Below are positions 54,105 through 62,802 of a stretch of 64,000 nucleotides of DNA, one piece after another. Under the pieces are notes generated by a model. That model was given only the letters and a program-made list of their open reading frames with translations, did not search any database and had not been told where the DNA came from. Every line of letters starts with the position of its first letter. The stretch's first letter is position 1. Source of the DNA: Anatilimnocola aggregata (GTDB lineage: Bacteria > Planctomycetota > Planctomycetia > Pirellulales > Pirellulaceae); NCBI RefSeq assembly GCF_007747655.1, contig NZ_CP036274.1:5146001-5210000 (forward strand). The letters run 5' to 3'. The translations under genes and the position numbers were made by a program.

Positions 54105-55634
54105 ATGAACGAATCCAGCCAGGGCGTGATCACTATCCGGAGGCCAAGAAGATTTGTTGCCGCCGCTTTGAGTGACTTCATCGTGCGAAGCGATGGCCAA
54201 AAAATAGGGCGGGTGGAGTGGGGAGCGCGAGCTGACTTCACCGTCGCTCCGGGGGAACACATGGTGGACGTATCGATGGACTGGGGCTGGTTGCGCCCGC
54301 AACGAGTCGTCGTCGATCCGGGTACCAGAACCGAGTTGATAATCAGCGGGCGGTCAGGCGCGGCCTGGAAGATATGCTTGCCGGCGTTTTTCGCAATCGT
54401 GATCGCCATCGCGTTTCTCGCGGTGTTGCGGCAGTTCACATCGTTCACCGACGCGAACTGGTTGCTGCGGTCGGCAGTGGGCTTCGGTGGCTTTGCCGTG
54501 ATCTGCGCCGGTTATTGGTTCGTGACCCGAAAACTTGGCAGCGAATACTGGGATTACTGGGCTGCCTACACCCTGGAATTGGCGGGAGCGACCACGGCGA
54601 ATGTGGAGCGAGGACGACGGCTGGCGGCGTGGCTGGGCGTGGCCTGCCTGGGACTGGTGCCGGTGTGGTCCCTGTCGGCACAAGAACCTAAGCTGCGGGC
54701 CACTCTCCAGGGGCATACCAATGCGGTTGTGTCCGTGGCATTCAGCCCGGATAGCAAGACCCTGGCATCGGCCAGCTATGATGGGACGCTGAAATTGTGG
54801 GACATGACCACAGGCAAGGAGCGAGCAACCCTGGGCGAGTACAAGGGCTGTCTCGGCTGTGTTGCGTTCTCCCCCGACGGGAAGACCCTGGCATCGGGGG
54901 CAATCGGATCGCCTGTTCCCTTACCCGATCTCAAGCAAGTCAAGTTGTGGGACGTGGCCACCGGCAAGGTACGCGCCACCCTCGAGGAGGATGCTTACTT
55001 CGTCCACTCCGTGGCATTCAGCCCGGATGGCAAGACCCTGGCATCGGTGAACGGCGACGTCACGCTCTGGGATTTGGCCACCAACAAAGAGCGAGCCACC
55101 CTCCAAGGGCATACCGAAGAGGATCAGACCACGAGCGAACCTGCCTACGGTGTCGAGTCCGTGGTGTTCAGCCCGGATGGCAAGACGCTGGCGGCGGCGA
55201 GCCATGACATGACCATCAAGGTCTGGGACGCGGCTACCGCCAAGCGGTCGACCCTTCAGGGACATACTCATGCGGTCTATTCCGTGGCCTTTAGCTCGGA
55301 TAGCAAGACTTTGGCATCGGCGAGCGGCGACAAGACTGTCAGGCTTTGGGACTTGGCCACCAATAAGGAGCGGGCCATCCTCAAGGGCCATACCGAGTCC
55401 GTAGTATCCGTAGCGTTCAGCCCGGATGGCAAGATCCTGGCCTCAGCGAGCCACGACAAGACCGTCAAGTTATGGGATGTGGCCACCGGCACGGAGCGAG
55501 CCACCCTTCTAGGAACGGAGTCGGTAATGTTTGTGGCGTTCAGCCCGGACGGTCGGATGTTGGCTTCTGCCGGTGGGACGACCGCCAACGCACCGGGTGA
55601 GTTGAAGGTCTGGGACATCGCCAGCGGCATGTAG
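54105..55634 (+). CDS. Membrane-anchored WD40-repeat protein
   Basis: 509 residues. The first 85 residues are soluble and beta-rich (PEGA-like: GVITIRRPRRFVAAALSDFI, ...DGQKIGRVEWG). Three hydrophobic segments follow at about 85-108, 122-143 and 174-195. The rest forms about seven WD40 blades of the planctomycete type, repeating VAFSPDGKTLASASxDxTVK then LWDxATGKERATL. WD40 propellers bind proteins; here they would face the periplasm or paryphoplasm. Repeats are near-identical at DNA level, so blade number may vary. Confidence 0.85.
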   Translation: MNESSQGVITIRRPRRFVAAALSDFIVRSDGQKIGRVEWGARADFTVAPGEHMVDVSMDWGWLRPQRVVVDPGTRTELIISGRSGAAWKICLPAFFAIVIAIAFLAVLRQFTSFTDANWLLRSAVGFGGFAVICAGYWFVTRKLGSEYWDYWAAYTLELAGATTANVERGRRLAAWLGVACLGLVPVWSLSAQEPKLRATLQGHTNAVVSVAFSPDSKTLASASYDGTLKLWDMTTGKERATLGEYKGCLGCVAFSPDGKTLASGAIGSPVPLPDLKQVKLWDVATGKVRATLEEDAYFVHSVAFSPDGKTLASVNGDVTLWDLATNKERATLQGHTEEDQTTSEPAYGVESVVFSPDGKTLAAASHDMTIKVWDAATAKRSTLQGHTHAVYSVAFSSDSKTLASASGDKTVRLWDLATNKERAILKGHTESVVSVAFSPDGKILASASHDKTVKLWDVATGTERATLLGTESVMFVAFSPDGRMLASAGGTTANAPGELKVWDIASGM

Positions 55635-56071
55635 GCTGCGGGATAGTCCTTGTTCAATCGCGGGCGGAACAAGCCGCTGCAGCAGACCGGCCGGGGCTGT
55701 TGCAGTTCGGGAGCTGGTGCATGCCGGCCGCTCAACGATCTTCGTTTGCCGTATCAGAATCTCGCACTCAAAGCGTCGCTTTCGCCAGAAGAGAAGGAAC
55801 GGTTGTACTCGGTGCTGTGCGTTATTTCGGCAGGCGGCGTCAGCCCCGAGTTGGCTTCAGCGCTCCCAGTGGGCAAAGGAATGCCGGATTTGGAATGTAT
55901 AACCATGTTGTACCGCGAGGCCCGGCGGTCTAGCAGTCGCCCGTAGCTGATGGTGGCCAGTGTGAGGTGCTGCATCTGGCCAGGCCACGGTAAGCGTTCT
56001 AATTAACTGATAGCCGGTCGGCACGGTGCCGGCCATGGAACGTTGGTCCGTCGGCCGCCTGGATCTGTGAG
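55635..56071. other. Gap between WD40 and lipoprotein genes
   Basis: A 98-codon frame (55650-55946) includes ALKASLSPEEKERLYSVLCV but has no RBS and may be a relic. CAAGCCGCTGCAGCAGACCGG at about 55668 resembles the arm of a cassette recombination site. The rest is the leader repeat copy 2. Confidence 0.35.
55997..56056 (+). repeat. 60-bp leader repeat, copy 2
   Basis: Partner of 54030-54089. Its inverted repeat GGTCGGCAC/GTGCCGGCC is nearly perfect and better preserved than in copy 1. Confidence 0.65.
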
Positions 56072-56581
56072 ATGAGATTCTACATCCTAGCCGGACTCGT
56101 CATATTCGCCTGGGGTTGCTCGGAACGTAATCCCTCGAATCCGCCAAGTCCCAAGACAGTCGTAGACGCCGCCCCCGACTCCAAAGAGGCCCGGTTTGTT
56201 TTCGTGGCGCCAGACGGATTTGAATGGAACGATAAACATGGCATTTGGTACAACAAACGCACAAGGATGAGCATTACGGTTGCCCATGCGCCTGGAGAGT
56301 CATTTCAAGCCGTAGTTGATGACTTTGTTGCGGATCGCATGTTGGCAACGAACATGGAGTTGCTCAGCAAAGACACTCGTGACGTTGATGGTCGAGCCAC
56401 CCTTCTCGTACATGGCAATCGATTGAATGCGAAGTACCCGCAGCAATTTTCTACGGTCGCATACGGTACGAGAACGGGGTGCGCGCAGCTAACCGCGATC
56501 TATCCAAGAGACACGGCAGGGCACTTGAAGACCCAGATTGAGGATTCATTGCTTACCTCGCGGTATGAAGTTCCCGATTGA
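56072..56581 (+). CDS. Hypothetical lipoprotein
   Basis: 169 residues. The signal MRFYILAGLVIFAWGC ends in a lipobox-like AWGC, so Cys16 is probably lipidated. The mature part has VFVAPDGFEWNDKHGIWYNK, RTRMSITVAHAPGESFQAVV and RATLLVHGNRLNAKYPQQFS, a pattern of small alpha/beta proteins of unknown function. It is preceded by leader repeat copy 2 and followed by the broken GNAT gene. Confidence 0.7.
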   Translation: MRFYILAGLVIFAWGCSERNPSNPPSPKTVVDAAPDSKEARFVFVAPDGFEWNDKHGIWYNKRTRMSITVAHAPGESFQAVVDDFVADRMLATNMELLSKDTRDVDGRATLLVHGNRLNAKYPQQFSTVAYGTRTGCAQLTAIYPRDTAGHLKTQIEDSLLTSRYEVPD

Positions 56582-56663
56582 CGGCGAATCAATCGTTGCA
56601 CCGGATCGGTCGGCGCGTTGCTCCCCAATGGAAAGAAGTAAACCGTGAGGAAGACGAGCTCCG

Positions 56664-57264
56664 ATGAATGCTACGTTCGAACTGTTGTCGCCACGTCTAC
56701 GCCTGCGACGTCTCCAACGAGATGATGCCGCAGCAATTTTCCAATATCGGTCGTTGCCCGAGGTTGCACGCTTCCAGTCTCGGGAGTCGTTCACAGCCGA
56801 TGACGCGGCAACCTTGATCGCGGCTCAGGAAGGTATCGCTCCGAATACACCCGGCACCTGGTTGCAACTACTGCTAACGCTAAAGGATCAGAAGACAGTT
56901 GTCGGCGACTGTGGGATCCACTTTCTCCCGGGCGACGACCGCCAGGTGGAATTGGGAATCACCCTGTCGCCCGAGTACCAAGGCCGAGTACCAAGGCCGA
57001 GGACTAGCGGCTGAGGCCATAGCGAACGTGCTGCGGTACCTCTTCGACTCGCTCGGTAAACATCGGGTGTGGGCCCTCACGGACGCCGAGAACGGTAAAG
57101 CAGGGAATTTGTTTCGGCGTTTGGGTGTTCGCCAGGAGGCGCACTTCGTCGAGAACATCTGGTACAAGGGGGCGTGGGGTAGCGAGTTTGTGTTCGCCAT
57201 CCTGCGCCGCGAGTGGCTCGAACGGGCTGGGCTCGTGACGGCCGACGAGCGCAGCGCCGACTAA
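56664..57264 (+). pseudogene. GNAT acetyltransferase broken by a 13-bp tandem duplication
   Basis: Frame one reads FELLSPRLRLRRLQRDDAAA to RQVELGITLSPEYQGR, the first half of a RimJ-like GNAT. The 13 bases GAGTACCAAGGCC occur twice in a row (56973-56985, 56986-56998). Removing one copy restores PEYQGRGLAAEAIANVLRYL and the rest (FRRLGVRQEAHFVENIWYKG) to the stop at 57264. The acetyl-CoA loop (QGRGLAAE) is exactly what the duplication breaks. A recent lesion, since the rest is intact. Confidence 0.88.
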
Positions 57265-57337
57265 CCCGCCGCTCAATGGCATTACGTTAGGCGCTGCAGA
57301 TGAATTGGATCGCCAATTTGCTCACCATCTAGATGAC

Positions 57338-58306
57338 CTATTTCTTAGCCGTCAATTTGCCGATCAGATACGAGTGGACGGTCGCGGGCTTCGCGTCGGG
57401 CGACTTGGGGTAGTTCAACTCGCACTCGACGCCGACGCTCTTGCACTTTTCTTGTAGCGGCAGGCCGTAGTTGGCCGAGTGGGTCGGGTCTTTCGTTTCT
57501 TTCCCCATCGCCGGCGCGGAGCCGTAAAAGAGAGCGACCGGCGGATCGTCGGCCGTCACAAGCGAGTACGGCGAATACTCTTGGATCCACGGCATTAGCT
57601 TTTCGCGCTCTTCGAGCCAAGTCGCGAACGCCGGCACTTTCTTGTCGCCGCCGCTCGGATAGAAGGCGTGGGCTCCATAAGTCCCGTTCGGCATCCACTC
57701 GCGAATTTGCTTGGGGTCGAGCGACGTCTGCGCTCCAACGACCGCAGCGCACGTCAACCGCGTTGATTCACGAGCCACGGGGTCGCTGCTTTTCGGGTCG
57801 GCCAGATCGTCGTGAAAAGCGAGCCATAAACTACTGCATGCTCCGGCGGAGCCACCAGTGGCACCAATTCGCTTCTTGTCGATATTCCACTCGGCCGCCT
57901 TGCTGCGGACGAATTGCAAGGCTCGGGCCGCATCGTGCAAGGGCGCTTTCACCGGCGGTGTTACGTCGCCAGCCTCTTGCACAAAACGATATTCGACCGA
58001 CACGACGGAAATGCCCTCGGCGAGGTAAGTCTTGGCACCGAACGCGTTTTTTGAGCCGCCGCGCCACCCGCCGCCGTGGATGTAGAACACCACCGGCGTC
58101 GGCTCCTTCGACTCGGCCTTGTAAAAGTCGATCACCTGCTTCGGATGTTCGCCGTACGAAACGTTGGCCAGTGTCGGCGGATCGACCGGGGCCTTCGGTT
58201 TCTCGGCAGGCTTTTCTGCGGGCTTGTCGGCGGCACACAACGTGGTTGCCGGAAGCGTAGAAAGGGAGAACCCGAACACCAGGCCGAGAAGGAGAAGTCG
58301 GAACAT
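57338..58306 (-). CDS. Secreted alpha/beta-hydrolase (BD-FAE/acetylesterase-like)
   Basis: 322 residues with a signal peptide ending near TLCAADK and a Lys/Pro linker (KPAEKPAEKPKAP). FYIHGGGWRGGSKNAF is the oxyanion HGGGW motif of the hormone-sensitive-lipase/BD-FAE group, and IGATGGSAGACSSLWLAFHD carries the nucleophile Ser in GGSAG. The acid and His (HSYLIGKL or PTHSANYG) lie near the C-terminus. Such enzymes remove acetyl or feruloyl groups from plant or algal polysaccharides, which fits the sulfatase at the other end of the window. It points opposite to its neighbours. Confidence 0.85.
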   Translation of the reverse strand: MFRLLLLGLVFGFSLSTLPATTLCAADKPAEKPAEKPKAPVDPPTLANVSYGEHPKQVIDFYKAESKEPTPVVFYIHGGGWRGGSKNAFGAKTYLAEGISVVSVEYRFVQEAGDVTPPVKAPLHDAARALQFVRSKAAEWNIDKKRIGATGGSAGACSSLWLAFHDDLADPKSSDPVARESTRLTCAAVVGAQTSLDPKQIREWMPNGTYGAHAFYPSGGDKKVPAFATWLEEREKLMPWIQEYSPYSLVTADDPPVALFYGSAPAMGKETKDPTHSANYGLPLQEKCKSVGVECELNYPKSPDAKPATVHSYLIGKLTAKK

Positions 58307-58574
58307 AGTAGTTTCCCAAAAGAGGCGGGAGCGGCGACGCGACGACGTCTACGTTAGCCGCTACGAGCGCCACAATCCAGCATTGCCTGCCGTTCAAGGC
58401 CGTTCGGAATTCGCCGAGACGCTGCGGCTAACTGGAAGCACTTTACCGCCCCCGGTGCGCAAGGATTGCTGGATCAATTTTCAATTGACATTCGGAGCGT
58501 AACCCACCTAACCTTCGCTAACGGTCGTTTGGTCGCATCAATGAACGTGGCGAATATAAACCGGAGTGCGGCAT

Positions 58575-58943
58575 ATGTTCTTGATACTGCTGCTAACGGC
58601 TCTGTTAGCGGGTTCTGTTGCGCTCGGTTTGCTGTGGGGCGCATGCCTAGGACGCCGGGATTATTTTTCCTTTCCCATACTCATGGCGGCCCCGATTTTT
58701 TCAGGCGTATTGATTGTCGGGTGTTTGGCCGTAGTCTGGACAGCCGGCGAGCGCGAGCGTGTGATCAATCCACTCGACTGGAGAGGTCTAATCACCACAA
58801 TCGTGGTGTATGGGAGTTTGTGTATGCTTGGCGGGGCCGTACCTGCTCTCCTGGGAAGCTCCGCAGGCCAGTTGGTAAAATTGTGGCTACTTCGCCGCTA
58901 TGCGCTTAAGCAACCGACCGAAAGAGCGAAAACACACCAGTAA
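58575..58943 (+). CDS. Small membrane protein, unknown
   Basis: 122 residues from the ATG at 58575 with GGAG eight bases upstream. Three hydrophobic helices at about 2-22, 35-58 and 72-96 (FLILLLTALLAGSVALGLLW, PILMAAPIFSGVLIVGCLAV, LITTIVVYGSLCMLGGAVPA). Basic C-terminal tail. No family recognised; not linked to its neighbours. Confidence 0.6.
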   Translation: MFLILLLTALLAGSVALGLLWGACLGRRDYFSFPILMAAPIFSGVLIVGCLAVVWTAGERERVINPLDWRGLITTIVVYGSLCMLGGAVPALLGSSAGQLVKLWLLRRYALKQPTERAKTHQ

Positions 58944-58993
58944 AAGTCAGCGCCGTCGAACCGGGCTCACAGGCGTAGGTGGGGAGGGGGATC

Positions 58994-59455
58994 GTGGGCG
59001 ACATTCGCGATTACCTGCCGGACGATGAGTCGAACTGCTTAGACATCTTCGACAGCAACCGCCCGAAGTATTTCACCGGGCCGGAGCGTGATCTCTTCGC
59101 CGCCTTCCTTCGGCGGATGGATCAGCCGTACTTTGTGGCCGAGGTCGCAGGGAAGGTCCGCGGATGCGGCGGGTTCCGTGTCGATTACTTCGGCGTGGGC
59201 TACCTGGACTGGGGCATGGTCCACGCGAACTGGCACCGGCAGGGCTCGGGAGCGAACCTGCTCCGATGGCGTCTCGAACGGATTCGGCTGATCGCCCATG
59301 CGTGGTGCGTTTTGATTGACACCAGTCAGCACACCGCTCCGTTTTTCGCCCGGTTCGGCTTCGAGGCGTTTCGGGTGATCGCCGACGGGTATCAGCCGGG
59401 CCTGGACAAAGTGTTCATGCGGCTCGTCTGGGCACCAGGGCACGTCGAACCATGA
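58994..59455 (+). CDS. GNAT-family acetyltransferase
   Basis: 153 residues from a GTG at 58994 directly after GGGGAGGGGG; an earlier GTG lacks such a site. IRDYLPDDESNCLDIFDSNR, YFVAEVAGKVRGCGGFRVDY, GMVHANWHRQGSGANLLRWR and HTAPFFARFGFEAFRVIADG follow the GNAT fold, with QGSGANLL as a divergent acetyl-CoA loop (usual Q/RxxGxG/A). The substrate is unknown. It is the last gene before the right 26-bp repeat. Confidence 0.78.
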   Translation: MGDIRDYLPDDESNCLDIFDSNRPKYFTGPERDLFAAFLRRMDQPYFVAEVAGKVRGCGGFRVDYFGVGYLDWGMVHANWHRQGSGANLLRWRLERIRLIAHAWCVLIDTSQHTAPFFARFGFEAFRVIADGYQPGLDKVFMRLVWAPGHVEP

Positions 59456-59541
59456 CCTGAGCCTGACCGGGGCCGCAGGTAGTCCCACATCACATGGTCC
59501 GTTGCTTGGCGTGAACCACTCGCGATCTCGTTAACAGGCGC

Positions 59542-59567
59542 AACGGGTTAACAACCCGGTTGCTCTC
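59542..59567. repeat. 26-bp direct repeat, right copy
   Basis: Exact match of 53425-53450. It lies in the short non-coding stretch between the GNAT gene and hsdR and marks the right edge of the small-gene block. Confidence 0.75.
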
Positions 59568-59610
59568 TGGGCATCGATCGAGACCTTCACGGAAAGTTCC
59601 AGTGCGTGCT

Positions 59611-62600
59611 CTATTCCGATGCCCAGTCAACGCAAAGCAGTTCCGCCTGCATAAGGACTGTTTTCACCGCCTCTTCCTGCAGGTCAGGTGGGTAGCCGAA
59701 CCTATTCAAGATCCGCTTCACCATCACGCGGATTTTCGCGCGAGCGCTCTCGCGAAGCGTCCAGTCGATCGTGACGCTTTTCCGCACCTGCGTAATCAGT
59801 TCCGCCGCGATCACTTTCAGTTGGTCGTTGCCCATCGCCTGAACGGCTGACTCGTTCGCCGCCAGCGCGTCGTAGAAGGCTATTTCGTCGTCGCTCAGGC
59901 CCGTTTCCCGACCTGCTTTGGTCGCGGCGTCGAGTTCCTTCGCCAACTTGATAAGCTCGTCGATAACTTCCTGGGTTGCGATTGCCCGGTTGTGGTACGC
60001 GTTCAGCGTATTTCGCAGCTTCTCGCTGAAGAGCTGCGACTGAACGAGATTCCGCTTGGCGCGGACCTTTAGCTCGTCCTTCAGCAGCTTTTCCAGTAGC
60101 TCCGCGGCGACGTTCTTGTGCTTAAGATTGCGAACCTCCACAAGAAACTGATCCGACAGAATGCTAATGTCGGGCCGCGGAAGCCCGGCCGCGGTGAAGA
60201 CGTCGATGACCTTGCCCTCGGTGATGATCGCTTTCGACACGAGCTGGCGGATGGCGGCGGCGAGCTGCTCCGGCGTCCTTTTGCTGCCGCCGGTGGTTTG
60301 TTTGTTCAGAGCAGCTGAAATCGCCTGGAAAAAGCTGACGTCGTCCCGCACAGCCACAGCTTCGTCGCTCGCGGCGCACAGCGCATAGGCACGCGACAGT
60401 TCCATCACGACCTGAACGAATCGGGATTTGCCGTTTTCCTGCTGCAGGATGTGCTCTTGGCCGGCGGGAATCAGAGAAAGCTGCTCGATCGGCGTCCCCG
60501 TTGACCACTTGGCCCAGTTAAACCCGTGCAACATGTCCGCGGCGATGCCATGCTTCTCAAGCATCACGGCGATCGCCTTCTTCGTATCGATGGTCGGCTC
60601 GCCTTTACCACCGCTCTCGGTATAGGTTGCGAGCGCCTGCTTGAGCTGATCGGCAAGTCCGAGGTAATCGACGACCAGGCCGCCGGGCTTGTCGCGGAAC
60701 ACGCGATTAACGCGAGCGATTGCCTGCATCAGCCCGTGGCCGTGCATCGGCTTGTCCGCGTACATCGTGTGCAAGCACGGCGCATCGAAGCCGGTGAGCC
60801 ACATGTCGCGGACGATGACGATCCGGAACGGGTCTTTGCTGTCCTTGAACCGCGTCGCCAGCTTGCGGCGCCGGTCTTTGTTACGGATGTGCGGCTGCCA
60901 ATCGGGGCCGTCCTCGGCGCTGCCAGTCATTACGATCTTTACAACGCAATCTTTGCCCTTCTCGGCTTCAACCTCGTCATCCTTGGCGCTCGCCCAATCC
61001 GGCCGGAGCTTGATGATCTGGTCGTACAGATCGACGCAGATGCGGCGGCTCATGCAAACGACCATGGCCTTGCCGTCCATCGCCTCCCAGCGTTTCTCGA
61101 AGTGAGCTACTAGGTCGGCGGCGATTAGCTTGAGCCGGTTGGGGTCGCCCACGAGCACTTCCAAGGCGGCCCACTTCGCCTTCAGCTTCTCGCGGTTGGT
61201 AAGTTCCTCGCCTTCGGTGATCTCCTCGAACTGCTCGTCGATCTTCGGCAGCTCAGAGGCATTCAGGGCCAGCTTGGCGATGCGGCTTTCGTAGTAAATC
61301 GGCACGGTCGCCTTGTCGGCCACGGCCCGTTGAATGTCGTACACGCTGATGTAGTTGCCGAACACCGCCCGGGTGTTGGCATCTTTCAGTTCGATCGGCG
61401 TACCCGTGAAACCAATAAACGACGCGTTGGGCAGGGCATCCCTCAGATTCGCGGCCAGGCCGTGTGCGACGTAGCTCGTACCATCCTTACGGTTGACTAC
61501 GTGCGAGCCAAACTCGTACTGGCTGCGGTGAGCTTCGTCGGCGATGACGATGATGTTCTTGCGCTCAGAGAGGGCGTCAAATCGCTTGCCCTTGGTTTCC
61601 GGCACGAACTTTTGCACGGTGGTGAATATGACGCCGCCGCTGGCGACGGAGAGCAGTTCCCGTAACCGTTCCCGGCTTTCTGCCTGCACCGGCATTTGGC
61701 CCAGTAGATCGTGGCAGCGTTGGAATTGCCCGAAGAGTTGCTGATCCAGGTCGTTCCGGTCGGTAAGCACGACCAACGTGGGATTCTGCATCGCTGGGTG
61801 ACGGACGACTCGGGCGGCATAAAACAGCATCGAAAAGCTCTTGCCGCTTCCTTGGGTGTGCCAGACGACGCCGGCCCGCTTGTCTCCAGGTTTTCCGCCA
61901 AGCGCACCGGCAGTCTTGCCCATGCCACTGGCGCGGATCGTCTCATCAACCGCGGCGTTGACCGCGTGATACTGGTGGTAGCCAGCAATCACCTTTTGAA
62001 CCACGCCAGTGTCGGGGTCTTCATCAAAAACGATGAAGTGCTGCAGCATGTCGAGGAATCGGCGGCGCTCAAACACGCCGCGAATCATGACCTCCAACTC
62101 CAAAACCGATGCGGGCGACTCACCTTCACCTTCGATCGTCCGCCAAACCTTGAACCACTCCTGATTGGCGGTCAACGACCCAATCCGGGCCTGCAATCCA
62201 TCGCTGGCGACCAGCACCGCGTTGTAATGCACCAGCGACGGTATTTCTGCCTTGTAAGTCTGCAGCTGTGCATAGGCGGACCAGATCGTGGCGTCTTCAT
62301 CGGTGGCGTTTTTGAGCTCGATAATCGCCAGCGGCAGTCCGTTGATGAAGATCACTAAATCGGGCCGGCGATTCGCCTGCCCCTCGACGACGGTGAACTG
62401 GTTCACGACCAGCCAGTCATTTTTGCTGATGTCAGCAAAGTCGACTAACTTGACATGATCACCGGCAATCGTGCCGTCAGGTCGCGCGTACTCAACCTCA
62501 ACTCCTTCCCGGAGCATTTTGTGGAAAGCCCGGTTCGTTTGCACGAGCGAAGGCTTTGCAACCAACAGAACCTTGCGGATAGCGTCCTCGCAAGCATCGC

Positions 62601-62784
62601 CCGGAATACTCGAGTTCAATCGGATAATCGCATCGCGTAGTCGACCTTCAAGCGTTACATGCCCGAACGACGACCGTTCAGCGGCGGGCTCGCCTGGTGC
62701 TAGTTGCCACCCATGGCCGACGGTATACCCAAGTTCCCGGAGCCAATCCAAGGTCACAGCTTCAATTGCGGATTCGTTTAGCAT
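59611..62784 (-). CDS. hsdR: Type I restriction enzyme R subunit
   Basis: 1057 residues, full length for HsdR. The N-terminal nuclease domain has [20 protein letters not shown] (D...E-x-K). The SF2 motor has motif [16 protein letters not shown], motif [28 protein letters not shown] (III), [20 protein letters not shown] and [15 protein letters not shown] (V, VI). The long helical C-terminus would bind the methylase. HsdR cuts DNA lacking host methylation together with HsdM2S. Those genes are not in the window and must lie past 64 kb if the system is complete. A PLD-family gene lies 18 bases upstream in the same direction. Confidence 0.95.
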   Translation of the reverse strand: MLNESAIEAVTLDWLRELGYTVGHGWQLAPGEPAAERSSFGHVTLEGRLRDAIIRLNSSIPGDACEDAIRKVLLVAKPSLVQTNRAFHKMLREGVEVEYARPDGTIAGDHVKLVDFADISKNDWLVVNQFTVVEGQANRRPDLVIFINGLPLAIIELKNATDEDATIWSAYAQLQTYKAEIPSLVHYNAVLVASDGLQARIGSLTANQEWFKVWRTIEGEGESPASVLELEVMIRGVFERRRFLDMLQHFIVFDEDPDTGVVQKVIAGYHQYHAVNAAVDETIRASGMGKTAGALGGKPGDKRAGVVWHTQGSGKSFSMLFYAARVVRHPAMQNPTLVVLTDRNDLDQQLFGQFQRCHDLLGQMPVQAESRERLRELLSVASGGVIFTTVQKFVPETKGKRFDALSERKNIIVIADEAHRSQYEFGSHVVNRKDGTSYVAHGLAANLRDALPNASFIGFTGTPIELKDANTRAVFGNYISVYDIQRAVADKATVPIYYESRIAKLALNASELPKIDEQFEEITEGEELTNREKLKAKWAALEVLVGDPNRLKLIAADLVAHFEKRWEAMDGKAMVVCMSRRICVDLYDQIIKLRPDWASAKDDEVEAEKGKDCVVKIVMTGSAEDGPDWQPHIRNKDRRRKLATRFKDSKDPFRIVIVRDMWLTGFDAPCLHTMYADKPMHGHGLMQAIARVNRVFRDKPGGLVVDYLGLADQLKQALATYTESGGKGEPTIDTKKAIAVMLEKHGIAADMLHGFNWAKWSTGTPIEQLSLIPAGQEHILQQENGKSRFVQVVMELSRAYALCAASDEAVAVRDDVSFFQAISAALNKQTTGGSKRTPEQLAAAIRQLVSKAIITEGKVIDVFTAAGLPRPDISILSDQFLVEVRNLKHKNVAAELLEKLLKDELKVRAKRNLVQSQLFSEKLRNTLNAYHNRAIATQEVIDELIKLAKELDAATKAGRETGLSDDEIAFYDALAANESAVQAMGNDQLKVIAAELITQVRKSVTIDWTLRESARAKIRVMVKRILNRFGYPPDLQEEAVKTVLMQAELLCVDWASE

Positions 62785-62802
62785 TGACTTGCCGCCTAGC
62801 TT

